From NCBI GenBank assembly GCA_023428915.1, contig JAEYWL010000028.1, forward strand, positions 1 to 41,969: DNA of 41,969 nucleotides, written 5' to 3'. The first letter of the stretch is position 1, and every line of letters begins with the position of its first letter. Under the pieces are notes generated by a model. That model saw only the letters and a program-made list of their open reading frames with translations, was not told the origin of the DNA and did no database searches. Made by a program: the position numbers and the translations under genes. Shown here piece after piece: positions 24,136 through 32,119 of the stretch. Source of the stretch: Verrucomicrobiota bacterium. GTDB taxonomy: Bacteria; Chlamydiota; Chlamydiia; Chlamydiales; JAEYWL01.

Positions 24136-24939
24136 ATGGATCAACACGTGCACGAATTTTATACTCCTTCTGATGAGGCGCCCAAAGGACACTTTCATAA
24201 AACCATAAACCTGGTTGAGCAATCCAATCTGACTTTTGAAGAGGTGCAAGGGATATTTCCAGAGATGCCGAGAGGCTGGTATGAATTGGCTCATTTGCCC
24301 ACTTCCGATCGCATTGAGTTTACCCGGCAATATTGGCACTCAAAGCTCCCTTACTTTACTCATAAGGAAGCCAACATAGGACAGTTTTTCGACAGTTTAG
24401 GCGATATCGATATAGTTTTGGTGCAAAAAGAATTTGAAGGGCCATTTGGGGCTCACTTAGTTTATAGCAGAAAAGAAGACAGCGGATTTTTCTACGGGAA
24501 CATTGGAGCAACGGAAAAAGAGTTCAATGCACTGAAGCAAAACTTTCCGGCAGTGATTTTCCCAGAAGATTACCTCGCTTTTATCCAAATCCATAACGGA
24601 TTTTCAAAAGGAGGGGATCGAGGAATTCTCACGGTGGAGGAAGTCATTGCGGATTTCAATAAATTCCAATGCCTTATTAAAGAAGGGGAACCGTTGTTAT
24701 TAGATAATGGACAGGAGATCAATCCTGCTACCCTTATCCCTTTTTATGAATCGTTTGATATGCCCGTTTATCAATGTTTTTGGGCGGAATGGTATCCCGA
24801 AGAAGAAATGGGAAATGTCTATTTTTCTTGCTTAACAAAAACCATTTCCGACATTCAGGAACGGCCTATCGGTGTTGAAAATTTGGCTTTTCCCACCTTC
24901 CTGGAGTGGCTGCATTTCTATTTAGAAAAAATTGGATAG
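24136..24939 (+). CDS. SMI1/KNR4 (SUKH)-family protein
   Basis: The 267-residue protein has a C-terminal SMI1/KNR4 domain: LKQNFPAVIFPEDYLAFIQIHNGF, then ILTVEEVIADFNKF and a following beta-rich region with ENLAFPTFLEWLHFYLEKIG. The N-terminal half (about residues 20-120, with GWYELAHLPTSDRIEFTRQYW) is not recognised. SUKH proteins are often immunity proteins to toxins or regulatory adaptors, but no toxin gene is visible nearby. ATG 24136 is preceded by AAAGGG. It is divergent from the NDH-2-like gene and separated from hprK by repeat copy C. Confidence 0.78.
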   Translation: MDQHVHEFYTPSDEAPKGHFHKTINLVEQSNLTFEEVQGIFPEMPRGWYELAHLPTSDRIEFTRQYWHSKLPYFTHKEANIGQFFDSLGDIDIVLVQKEFEGPFGAHLVYSRKEDSGFFYGNIGATEKEFNALKQNFPAVIFPEDYLAFIQIHNGFSKGGDRGILTVEEVIADFNKFQCLIKEGEPLLLDNGQEINPATLIPFYESFDMPVYQCFWAEWYPEEEMGNVYFSCLTKTISDIQERPIGVENLAFPTFLEWLHFYLEKIG

Positions 24940-25002
24940 AATATTTTCTTTGATTGAATTTTTTTAACGCATCAAGTATCAATATTACCCATATTATGAC
25001 TA

Positions 25003-25103
25003 TTTAAAACCCGACTTGCTACCTTCTAAGAGTCAGATTCGAGCTCTTAGAGAGAAAAAACTTTCGAATATGACTTACTATAAGGTAGCAAGTCGGGTTT
25101 AAA
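25003..25103 (+). repeat. 100-bp fold-back element, copy C
   Basis: This copy has complete outer arms (TTTAAAACCCGACTTGCTAC on the left, AGCAAGTCGGGTTTAAA on the right). It differs from copy D's core by TTACTAT in place of TTATTAT. It lies 35 bp upstream of hprK in the same orientation as the other copies. Confidence 0.96.
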
Positions 25104-25137
25104 GTCTAATTAGAGCAATTGATGGTTAGGATTCTTA

Positions 25138-26121
25138 ATGTATTCTGTTCAAAACCTTTTCGAACAGCATGGCGAATATTTAAGCCTTGAATTGGTGGCA
25201 GGCCATGCCGGTTTGAAGCGCCGTATCAAAGTGCCTGAGGCTCACCGTCCTGGAGTAAGTCTTGCCGGGTATTTAAAAAGCCACGCTAAAAAAAGAATAT
25301 TAGTTTTTGGCAAGGTTGAGGTTGAGTATCTGCAAGACCTTGATCACGATACGCGTGCAGAAAGAATTGAGGCATTATTGAACTCAGAAACTCCAGCCTT
25401 AATCTTTACACGACGCCACAAACCCTCTGCTCAGCTTAAAGAACTTTGCGAGAAGCATGGGATTCCCCTTTTTCGTACATCTATGGCCACAATGAATCTT
25501 TTAAATAAGCTGACACTATTATTGACGGGAGAGTTTTCTCCAAGTGTAAGCTACCATGGCACGCTAGTTGAGGTCTTTGGCGTAGGAGTGCTGATTCAAG
25601 GGGACTCGTCTGTGGGAAAAAGCGAGGCCGCGCTTGGATTGATTGAAAGAGGGCACCGTTTAATTTCTGACGATATTGTGCGCGTAAAAAAAAGGGAAGG
25701 CACCTATCTTGAAGGTTCTGGAGCAGTCCTGACGCGCCACCATATGGAAATTAGAGGCATAGGCATTATCAATGTGGCTCACCTCTATGGGGCTGTTTGT
25801 GTGCGCGATAGCAAAAGCATTGACTTGGTTGTCAAATTAGAAGCTTGGGATGATCATAGCTTTTACGACCGGGTGGGTACTGATGAAAAATATTGCGATA
25901 TCCTGGGGATCAATGTTCCCTTCCATGTATTACCCGTAAAACCCGGCAGGGATGTGGTGCTTTTGTTGGAGACAATTGCTCTGAATCACCGTTTAAAAGG
26001 TATGGGATATAATTCTGCAAAAGAATTTAGAAGCAAACTTCTCGAAATGATGACTGGAAAGAATGTCTCCCAGGAAAAGGAAGAGCCTCCTGTACAGGTA
26101 ATGAAATTCCGTAAAAATTAG
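25138..26121 (+). CDS. hprK: HPr kinase/phosphorylase
   Basis: The 327-residue bifunctional enzyme phosphorylates and dephosphorylates Ser on HPr. The N-terminal domain (residues ~1-130) is followed by His140 in SYHGTLVEVFGVGVLI, the P-loop GDSSVGKS (155-162), HRLISDDIVRV with paired aspartates (178-179), the family signature MEIRGIGIINV (203-213) and the C-terminal loop PVKPGRDVVLLLE (266-278) needed for dephosphorylation. All key elements are intact. TTAGGA lies six bases before ATG 25138. ptsH starts eight bases after the stop, and its target serine is conserved, so a working HprK-HPr pair is expected. Confidence 0.95.
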   Translation: MYSVQNLFEQHGEYLSLELVAGHAGLKRRIKVPEAHRPGVSLAGYLKSHAKKRILVFGKVEVEYLQDLDHDTRAERIEALLNSETPALIFTRRHKPSAQLKELCEKHGIPLFRTSMATMNLLNKLTLLLTGEFSPSVSYHGTLVEVFGVGVLIQGDSSVGKSEAALGLIERGHRLISDDIVRVKKREGTYLEGSGAVLTRHHMEIRGIGIINVAHLYGAVCVRDSKSIDLVVKLEAWDDHSFYDRVGTDEKYCDILGINVPFHVLPVKPGRDVVLLLETIALNHRLKGMGYNSAKEFRSKLLEMMTGKNVSQEKEEPPVQVMKFRKN

Positions 26122-26128
26122 GATTCGT

Positions 26129-26398
26129 GTGAAAAAACTTACACAACAAGTGAAAGTCAAGAATGCCCTTGGCTTGCATACCAGGCCTGCTACTGCCATA
26201 GTTAAATTGCTGCAAAACTGCAAATGCGATGTGACCTTTACCTATAAGCGTGAAACAATCAATGCTAAAAGTATTTTAAGTATATTAATGCTGGCGGCCA
26301 AAAAGAATTCCAATATACAAATTACTGTAGAGGGAGAGGAGGCAGAAGAGGTTATGCATAAAATAGTTTCAGCTTTTGCCAATAAGTTCGGGGAGTAA
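26129..26398 (+). CDS. ptsH: Phosphocarrier protein HPr
   Basis: The 89-residue protein has NALGLHTRPATAIVKL with the phospho-accepting His17, and INAKSILSILML with Ser48, equivalent to HPr Ser46, the target of HprK. The start is GTG at 26129, with AGGA five bases upstream. The length is standard. HPr passes phosphate from enzyme I to EIIA domains; none is encoded in the window. It sits between hprK and ptsI with gaps of seven bases on each side. Confidence 0.97.
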   Translation: MKKLTQQVKVKNALGLHTRPATAIVKLLQNCKCDVTFTYKRETINAKSILSILMLAAKKNSNIQITVEGEEAEEVMHKIVSAFANKFGE

Positions 26399-26405
26399 AT
26401 AGGCA

Positions 26406-28190
26406 ATGGCAAATCGTAGCAGAGAAATAACCCTTAAGGGATTTCCACTGAGTCACGGAATTGCCATCGGCAAGCCCCATTATTTTGTGCATTCAGAAGA
26501 AAATGTTTTTGAGGAAACCATCACTGCAGAAGCCGTCGGCCATGAAATAGAACGCTACAGAAAAGCCCTTTTAAGCTGCCAGATGGATCTGAAGAGATTG
26601 CAGAAACAAATGACAGTCGAGGGAGCTCTTGAAGCAGCCGCAATTTTAGAAACACATCAGCAAATTTTAGAAGACCCCCTTTTAACGACTACTATTGAGT
26701 CGGGGATTATCGAAGCGAAAAAAAATGCGGAATTTATTTTTAAAACCTCTGTAGACCAGTACCTAAAAAAATTTGAAGCCATTAGCGATCCCTTTTTTCG
26801 AGAACGCAGCAAAGACCTTAAAGATATCGCACGCCGCATACTTGGAGACTTAGTCCAAAAAAAGCGCCCCTCATTTGAAGAGATGCCGCCAAATTCCATA
26901 GTCTTGGCTGTAGAATTAGCAGCCTCGGAAGCTGCAGAAGCCAGGCATGAATATGTGTCTGCTTTTGTAGCAAGTACAGGTACGCCGACGTCGCATGCAG
27001 CTATCGTAGCAAAAGCTAAGGGCATTCCCTTTGTTGTAAATATCGATGTCGACTTTATTATAAAAAATGCCTGCGACACAATTATAGTGGATGGGCGGAC
27101 TGGCAATGTTATACTGAATCCATCCTCAAGTACTTTACAGCGCTATCAGCAGTTGCAAAGAAAGCTGGCTGCACATTTCAACTACCTGGAGCAATCAGCC
27201 AAACTGGAAGCCGTAACCTTTGACGGCTATAAAATGCGAGTCTCTGCCAATATAGAAATGGTCAGCGAGCTGGAAAAACTGCGCATGTATGGCGGCGATG
27301 GTGTTGGCTTATTCCGCTCAGAGTATATCTTTTTAACTAAGCAATATTTTCCTTCAGAAGAGGAGCAGTATCAAATTTACAGTAAAATTGTAGAAATGAT
27401 GCAAGGGCTGCCAATTACAATTCGCGCTTTTGATGTAGGTGGGGATAAAATTTTGCTAAAGGACTATGTGGCCCCTGAAGTTAATCCCAACATGGGATGC
27501 AGGGCGATACGGTTTTTGTTAAAAGAAAAAGAAATATTTAAAAATCAATTGCGTGCGATTTTGCGTGCAGCCGCTAAAGGTAATGTCAGTGTGCTTTTCC
27601 CCCTTGTTTCTAGCCTGCAGGAGCTTTTAGAGGCTAAGCAATTGTTGAAAGAAGCGGTTGCCGAATTGGAAGCGCGAGGGCTTTTACTTAAGCCTGTTAG
27701 GCTGGGCTGCATGATAGAGGTTCCTTCAGCAGCTGTAGTAGCAGACCTTATTGCCAAAGAGTGCGATTTCCTATCCATCGGCACAAACGATTTAATTCAA
27801 TATGCCATGGCTGCAGACCGCTGCAACCCGGATATGAGCAAACTTTATTCGCCCACCCACCCCTCCATTATAAGGTTGATCCAATTTGTAGTGGCTCAAG
27901 CGCGGAAATACAAAGTGCCTGTTACTGTTTGCGGAGAAATAGCCGCCGACCCAAAGTTTACCTCCCTTTTAATAGGCCTTGGAATCGATGAGCTTTCCGT
28001 TTCGGTGCGCTATCTGCCAATCGTTAAACAGGCGATTCGCAACGCCAGTATCATTGAGGCCGTTAGGATTGCAGAAGATGTGCTCAACATGCACACTTCA
28101 GAGCAAGTTGACCAGCTTTTAAATGAAGAGCTGCAAAAAATTGCCGCCAACCAATCTCAGCAATTCGCTGAGGCCAGCTTAAGAACCTGA
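26406..28190 (+). CDS. ptsI: PTS enzyme I (phosphoenolpyruvate-protein phosphotransferase)
   Basis: The 594-residue protein has the family's full domain order. The HPr-binding N-terminal part carries the phospho-His in GTPTSHAAIVAKAKGIPFVV (His197). The PEP-binding TIM barrel has VGLFRSEYIFL, FDVGGDKILL, NPNMGCRAIRFLL, FLSIGTNDLIQYAMAADR and the catalytic Cys in VTVCGEIAADPKF. Enzyme I transfers phosphate from PEP to HPr. GTPTSH replaces the more common GGRTSH, but the active His is kept. It is the last gene of hprK-ptsH-ptsI; REP-like repeats follow. Confidence 0.97.
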   Translation: MANRSREITLKGFPLSHGIAIGKPHYFVHSEENVFEETITAEAVGHEIERYRKALLSCQMDLKRLQKQMTVEGALEAAAILETHQQILEDPLLTTTIESGIIEAKKNAEFIFKTSVDQYLKKFEAISDPFFRERSKDLKDIARRILGDLVQKKRPSFEEMPPNSIVLAVELAASEAAEARHEYVSAFVASTGTPTSHAAIVAKAKGIPFVVNIDVDFIIKNACDTIIVDGRTGNVILNPSSSTLQRYQQLQRKLAAHFNYLEQSAKLEAVTFDGYKMRVSANIEMVSELEKLRMYGGDGVGLFRSEYIFLTKQYFPSEEEQYQIYSKIVEMMQGLPITIRAFDVGGDKILLKDYVAPEVNPNMGCRAIRFLLKEKEIFKNQLRAILRAAAKGNVSVLFPLVSSLQELLEAKQLLKEAVAELEARGLLLKPVRLGCMIEVPSAAVVADLIAKECDFLSIGTNDLIQYAMAADRCNPDMSKLYSPTHPSIIRLIQFVVAQARKYKVPVTVCGEIAADPKFTSLLIGLGIDELSVSVRYLPIVKQAIRNASIIEAVRIAEDVLNMHTSEQVDQLLNEELQKIAANQSQQFAEASLRT

Positions 28191-28569
28191 TTGCTACCAA
28201 CAGCATAGATCAGGCGTTTAAAGAGACAATGGACCTTATGAGACGATTCAGTAAATCGTCACTTACAATTAATTAAACGCAAAGTTCGCAAAGACGCAAA
28301 CATACATTTAGGCATATCTTTTTCTTGCAATTAATATCTTGTGTCGCTGCTCACCGCAGCTCAATATGTATGCCCATTATAACCCCACGTTCCGGCCTAA
28401 AGGCTTTCATGCGGGGCTGCTGCAGTTGCATCGCTTCCTAAGCTAAGCCGCGATAGCGGCGGAAGCATGTAGCCCCAAGCGTAAGCTTGGGGTCCAATAA
28501 AAACAAGTCAGAGAGCTGTGTTAACAGCGACAGAAAAAATACATTCATCGAACAAATCACAAAAAAATA
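28191..28569. other. 379-bp intergenic region with REP-like repeats
   Basis: This lies between the convergent ends of ptsI and the thioesterase gene. It contains an AACGCAAAGTTCGCAAAGACGC stretch near 28274-28295, small hairpins (GCTGCTCACCGCAGC near 28340, a CCCCACG...GCGGGG pair near 28384-28417), and the left arm of the large fold-back described at 28447. I see no gene, tRNA or other RNA in it. Confidence 0.6.
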
Positions 28570-28668
28570 TTAGATTTTCTCTGTCGCCGTATTCACGGCT
28601 TCATTATTTTGATTGAACATCACCCCAGGCTTACGCCTGGGGCTACATGCTACCGCCGCTTCGCGGCT
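28447..28668. repeat. ~220-bp REP-like fold-back reaching into the thioesterase gene
   Basis: The left arm starts GCCGCGATAGCGGCGGAAGC and continues AGCCCCAAGCGTAAGCTTGG. The right arm at 28619-28668 is its inverted counterpart (CCCCAGGCTTACGCCTGGGG, then CTACCGCCGCTTCGCGGC). Similarity continues inward to CAGCGACAGAAAAAAT (near 28528) against the inverted TTTTCTCTGTCGCCG (near 28575). Each arm also contains its own small hairpins, as in REP sequences. The right arm is read as protein at the end of the thioesterase frame. Confidence 0.88.
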
Positions 28669-29088
28669 CAATTTGCTAGAAAGGAGGGCAAACTCGCCTT
28701 GAAAGCAGAAGCCCGGGGTTTCAGCGCAAAGTGTGATGCGCCCTTTGCCTTTGGCCTGATACATTTTTAGGAAACGCTGCCAGGCAGTTTCATCCGGAGC
28801 CAGGCAAGTCATGAGAAAGTTTGCTGTGACAGGAGCTTTATATTCAGCGGTGCTTTTAGCGATGACGATTTGGGTCTGAGGAGCACCTTCAAGGCGGTTA
28901 TAGAGGTAAATCCAACAGGCTAAAGCGGCTGCGGCGTGCAAGCTGCCGCCGAATGCTGTTTGCTTGTGGTTAATGTTGGGAGCTAATGGAACCAATATTG
29001 TCGCAGAGGCGGCTGAGGCCTCTACGACTTTTATGCCCATGGCTTGGGAGAGAGGAATATGGTGGTAAAGGTATTCCTCGAGATTCAT
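28570..29088 (-). CDS. YiiD-type hotdog thioesterase with repeat-derived C-terminus
   Basis: The 172-residue protein has a hotdog core similar to the YiiD C-terminal thioesterase domain. HIPLSQAMGIKVVEASA comes first, then APNINHKQTAFGGSLHAAAALACW (the substrate-binding helix region with N-H-x-x-T-A-F-G-G-S), and IVIAKSTAEYKAPVTANF. The substrate is probably an acyl-CoA or acyl-ACP. Residues 140-172 (LSREAAVACSPRRKPGV onward) are encoded entirely by the REP-like fold-back and were probably added by its insertion; the domain looks complete without them. Its start overlaps the ybaB stop (TAATG), so translation is coupled. Confidence 0.82.
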   Translation of the reverse strand: MNLEEYLYHHIPLSQAMGIKVVEASAASATILVPLAPNINHKQTAFGGSLHAAAALACWIYLYNRLEGAPQTQIVIAKSTAEYKAPVTANFLMTCLAPDETAWQRFLKMYQAKGKGRITLCAETPGFCFQGEFALLSSKLSREAAVACSPRRKPGVMFNQNNEAVNTATEKI

Positions 29089-29378
29089 TAGAAATTAAAA
29101 CCGGCAGGCATTTGAGGTTCAGAATCCTTTAGTTTTTGCCAAGCGTCTTTATAGGCGGCTTTAACAAGGTCTTCCAAGCCTTCTATGTCTTCTTTATCTA
29201 CGCATTCCGGCTTTATTTTAAGTTGTTTAATTTCATATTCGCCAGATAGCGTTAAGCTGACAAGGCCATTTCCGGCAGAACCGACAGCTTCAGAGTTTTG
29301 CATGTCTTCTTTCATCTTTGAAAGCTGCTGCTGCAGCATTCTGGCTTCTTTTTTTTTCTTGGCAAATCCTGTTCCCAT
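29088..29378 (-). CDS. ybaB: YbaB/EbfC-family nucleoid-associated protein
   Basis: The 96-residue protein matches YbaB/EbfC in size and layout. An N-terminal helix (KKKKEARMLQQQLSKMKEDMQ) comes first, then VSLTLSGEYEIKQLKIKPECVD (the strands with GxY/EI and I-x-P), then EDLVKAAYKDAWQKLKD. The family forms DNA-binding dimers and is usually encoded after dnaX, as here (eight bases downstream). The typical C-terminal GM-rich end is reduced to MPAGFNF. Confidence 0.92.
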   Translation of the reverse strand: MGTGFAKKKKEARMLQQQLSKMKEDMQNSEAVGSAGNGLVSLTLSGEYEIKQLKIKPECVDKEDIEGLEDLVKAAYKDAWQKLKDSEPQMPAGFNF

Positions 29379-29386
29379 AATGGCTC

Positions 29387-30883
29387 CTATTTAATGAGAG
29401 ATTTTCTTTGAATGGTTCCTTCTAATTCAACCGCGGCAAACTGCATCAGTGTATCGTAACGGCTTTGTTCAAGTTTGCTCATGGGAGGAAGTTTAACGGG
29501 TTCTGCAACTGCTGCTATGGGGGATGGGGCGGGTGCCGGTTTAGGTAATACTTCTTGCAGTGGTTTGACTGGTTTAGGGGCGTTCATCCCTAAGTCTTTA
29601 AATGACGGGGTTGGATCTTCCGTCAATAGGGCTGATTTTGGCTGAAATTCTTCTGCAGGAGGAGCCTTAGGCGGGGGTGCAGCCGGCGGTTTTGTTTGGA
29701 TGGGTTCAGCCTTGACTTCTGTTGGAAGCGTTGCAAGGCGCTTTTCTAATTCAGCTAGTTTTTGCACCAGAAATTCTATAGGCAAGCGTTGGTGGCTTCT
29801 CAAAACTTTTAGCAGGATTGCCTCCAAGCTAGTAATAGGGGATGGGCTGAAGCGGATATCTTGCTGCGCTTGCAGCAGATATTCCAATAACATGGCACAC
29901 TGCTCTTTAGTGTACAGGGCGGCAGAAGCTTCATAGCGGGCCTTATCGCTTTTTAAGAGGCGTAAGTTGGCGGAATGGATGCCGCATAGCTTGATCAAGA
30001 GCAGATTCCTGAAATGCCCAACTAGGCCTTCCAGGAATAAGGAAAAATCCTTGCCTTCATGAAAAATGGCTTGGGCAAGTTCAAACGCTTTAGCCAAGTT
30101 GCCTTCTTTGCCTGCCTTGTCTAACTCAAAATAAATATCGATAGGCAGCAAACCAAAAATGGCTTGAATGACATCTGTAGTGATTTTTCCATTATGAAAG
30201 GAAAAAATTTGATCCAGCAGGGATTCGGCATCGCGCAACCCCCCATCAGCCATTTGGGCCACCATTTGCAAAGCCTCTTCGTCAGCCTCCAAGTTGAGTT
30301 GCCGGGCTATGTAGCTGAGCTTTTTTACGATGCTTTCTGCGGGGATTCTCTTTAGGTTAAAGCGCTGGCAGCGGCTTACAATGGTAGGCAATACCTTGTG
30401 CGGTTCGGTAGTGGCAAATAAAAAAATCACCTTAGGGGGCGGCTCTTCCAAAGTTTTTAACAATGCATTAAAAGCTTCTTTGGTAAGCATGTGGACTTCG
30501 TCAATGATATACACTTTGTAGCCGCCGGCTGCGGAAACGTAGCCGACTGCTTCATTAATTTGGCGAATGTCCTCAATACCGCGATGCGAGGCACCATCAA
30601 TTTCCAGTACGTCCAATGAAGTGCCGGCTGCAATTTCTTTACAAGAGGAGCAAGTACCGCAAGGTTCCATATCGGCTGAACGGGCAGGGCAATTCAGTGC
30701 TTTTGCAAACAGGCGCGCCAAGGTAGTTTTTCCGGTGCCGCGCGAACCTGAGAACAAATAAGCATGGGCCAATCTTTGAAATTGAATAGCATTCTTTAAT
30801 GTAGTCACTAAAGCATCCTGGCCCAGAACTTCTTTAAAAAATTGCGGGCGGTATTTCCTTGCGACTACTATATAATCAGACAT
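29387..30883 (-). CDS. dnaX: DNA polymerase III subunit gamma/tau
   Basis: The 498-residue clamp-loader ATPase has YRPQFFKEVLGQ, Walker A GSRGTGKT (46-53), a zinc site with Cys65, Cys75, Cys78 and Cys81, Walker B VYIIDEVHML (124-133), TLEEPPPKVIFLFATTE and sensor-1 TIVSRCQRFNLKRI. After the ATPase and lid domains, a proline-rich linker (about residues 395-470, KPPAAPPPKAPPAEEF and similar) leads to a short end, so this is close to a gamma-like form. I found no obvious frameshift signal. It lies 11 bp after galE and eight bp before ybaB. Confidence 0.95.
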   Translation of the reverse strand: MSDYIVVARKYRPQFFKEVLGQDALVTTLKNAIQFQRLAHAYLFSGSRGTGKTTLARLFAKALNCPARSADMEPCGTCSSCKEIAAGTSLDVLEIDGASHRGIEDIRQINEAVGYVSAAGGYKVYIIDEVHMLTKEAFNALLKTLEEPPPKVIFLFATTEPHKVLPTIVSRCQRFNLKRIPAESIVKKLSYIARQLNLEADEEALQMVAQMADGGLRDAESLLDQIFSFHNGKITTDVIQAIFGLLPIDIYFELDKAGKEGNLAKAFELAQAIFHEGKDFSLFLEGLVGHFRNLLLIKLCGIHSANLRLLKSDKARYEASAALYTKEQCAMLLEYLLQAQQDIRFSPSPITSLEAILLKVLRSHQRLPIEFLVQKLAELEKRLATLPTEVKAEPIQTKPPAAPPPKAPPAEEFQPKSALLTEDPTPSFKDLGMNAPKPVKPLQEVLPKPAPAPSPIAAVAEPVKLPPMSKLEQSRYDTLMQFAAVELEGTIQRKSLIK

Positions 30884-30894
30884 GTTCGAATATC

Positions 30895-31899
30895 CTATTG
30901 CAAAGCTCTCCAGGCATCGGCAATCATCTGCTTCAGCTCAGGATAGCGGGGATGCCAGTTAAGTTCGCTTTGCGCCTTAGAGGCATTGGCGACTAAGATC
31001 GGGGGGTCTCCCGGCCTTCTGGCGGTTTCTTTTATGGTTAACGGAACTTGCACAACTTCTTGCACTGCTGCGATCACTTCCCGCACGCTGTAGCCATTGC
31101 CATTGCCCAAATTATACACGGTCGTGGGCGCACCTGTAAATAACTGCTCCATGGCTAGCTGATGAGCCCATGCCAAGTCATGCACATGAATATAATCCCT
31201 GATGCAAGTGCCGTCAGCAGTAGGGTAGTCTGTGCCGAAAATGGAAACTTCATTGCGCCCCTGCTGAATGCTTCTTAAGATTATCGGGATCAGGTTGTTT
31301 TCCCTCTGCTTAAAGTACTTAAGGGTGCCATCTGGATCGCCGCCAGCAGCATTGAAATAGCGCAAGGAAGCAGAGCGCAAGCCATGGCTTTTTTCAAGAT
31401 CGGCTAACATGAGTTCGGTCATTAACTTGGAGGTGCCATAAGGGCTAATAGGCCGGCAAGGGTGGGATTCAAAAACTGTTTCAGTTTCTGGAAAACCATA
31501 TACGGCAGCACTTGAAGAGAAAATAAAGGTCTTTATCCCAAACTGCACCATGGCTTCGAGAAGATTGAGTGTGTTGGCTACGTTATTGCGGTAATATTTA
31601 AGCGGCCGGGCGCACGATTCGCCTACATCTGTAAATGCAGCAAAATGCACAACGGCATCAAAATGCTGTTGTGAAAATAGCCGGCATAACGCTTCTGGAT
31701 TGTTAAGGTCGAGTTGCTGGAATGACCCAGCGATTACGGCCCGTTTATCACCGAGAGAGAGATTGTCTATGCAAAAAGTTTCATAGCCTTCTTCTCTAAG
31801 CAATTTAGCCGTATGCGAACCTATATAGCCAGCACCGCCGGTGATCAATACTCGTTTATTTTTCTTATTTTCTTTATTCATTGCAGGTAAGATTACCAT
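30895..31899 (-). CDS. galE: UDP-glucose 4-epimerase
   Basis: The 334-residue extended SDR has the NAD-binding ITGGAGYIGSHTAKLL, DNLSLGDKRAV, VVHFAAFTDVGES, the catalytic Ser/Tyr/Lys in IFSSSAAVYGFPET and SPYGTSKLMTELML, SLRYFNAAGGDPDG, and GTCIRDYIHVHDLAWAH, all typical of GalE. It interconverts UDP-glucose and UDP-galactose. The frame starts at 31899; ATG 31881 (MNKENKKNKRVLITGG) is an equally good start and neither has a clear ribosome binding site. The gene is followed closely by dnaX on the same strand. Confidence 0.93.
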   Translation of the reverse strand: MVILPAMNKENKKNKRVLITGGAGYIGSHTAKLLREEGYETFCIDNLSLGDKRAVIAGSFQQLDLNNPEALCRLFSQQHFDAVVHFAAFTDVGESCARPLKYYRNNVANTLNLLEAMVQFGIKTFIFSSSAAVYGFPETETVFESHPCRPISPYGTSKLMTELMLADLEKSHGLRSASLRYFNAAGGDPDGTLKYFKQRENNLIPIILRSIQQGRNEVSIFGTDYPTADGTCIRDYIHVHDLAWAHQLAMEQLFTGAPTTVYNLGNGNGYSVREVIAAVQEVVQVPLTIKETARRPGDPPILVANASKAQSELNWHPRYPELKQMIADAWRALQ

Positions 31900-31954
31900 A
31901 ATTTGGTTTTCTTTGGTAATATGCTATTAATCGGGGAACTATATGCGGTTATTA

Positions 31955-32054
31955 TTTAAATCCGACTTGCTACCTTCTAAGAGTCAGATTCGAGCTCTTA
32001 GAGAGAAAAAACTTTCGAATATGACTTATTATAAGGTAGCAAATCGGGTTTTAA
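31955..32054 (+). repeat. 100-bp fold-back element, copy D
   Basis: This copy has slightly altered outer ends (AAATCCGACTTGC on the left, GCAAATCGGGTTTTAA on the right), and the two changes compensate each other partly in pairing. The core is identical to copy A. It lies between the start of galE (divergent) and the PgpH-like gene, 66 bp upstream of the latter's ATG, in the same orientation as the other copies. Confidence 0.95.
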
Positions 32055-32119
32055 CTTGCATACTTAATAGGATGGGGGAGCAAGGGATGAAGGTTATCCA
32101 AAACTAGAGTAAAGAAAGA

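Noticed and set aside
28191..28569. Structured RNA (riboswitch or ncRNA) after ptsI
   Set aside because: The secondary structure is explained by REP-like inverted repeats located between two convergent gene ends, where a riboswitch would have no target.
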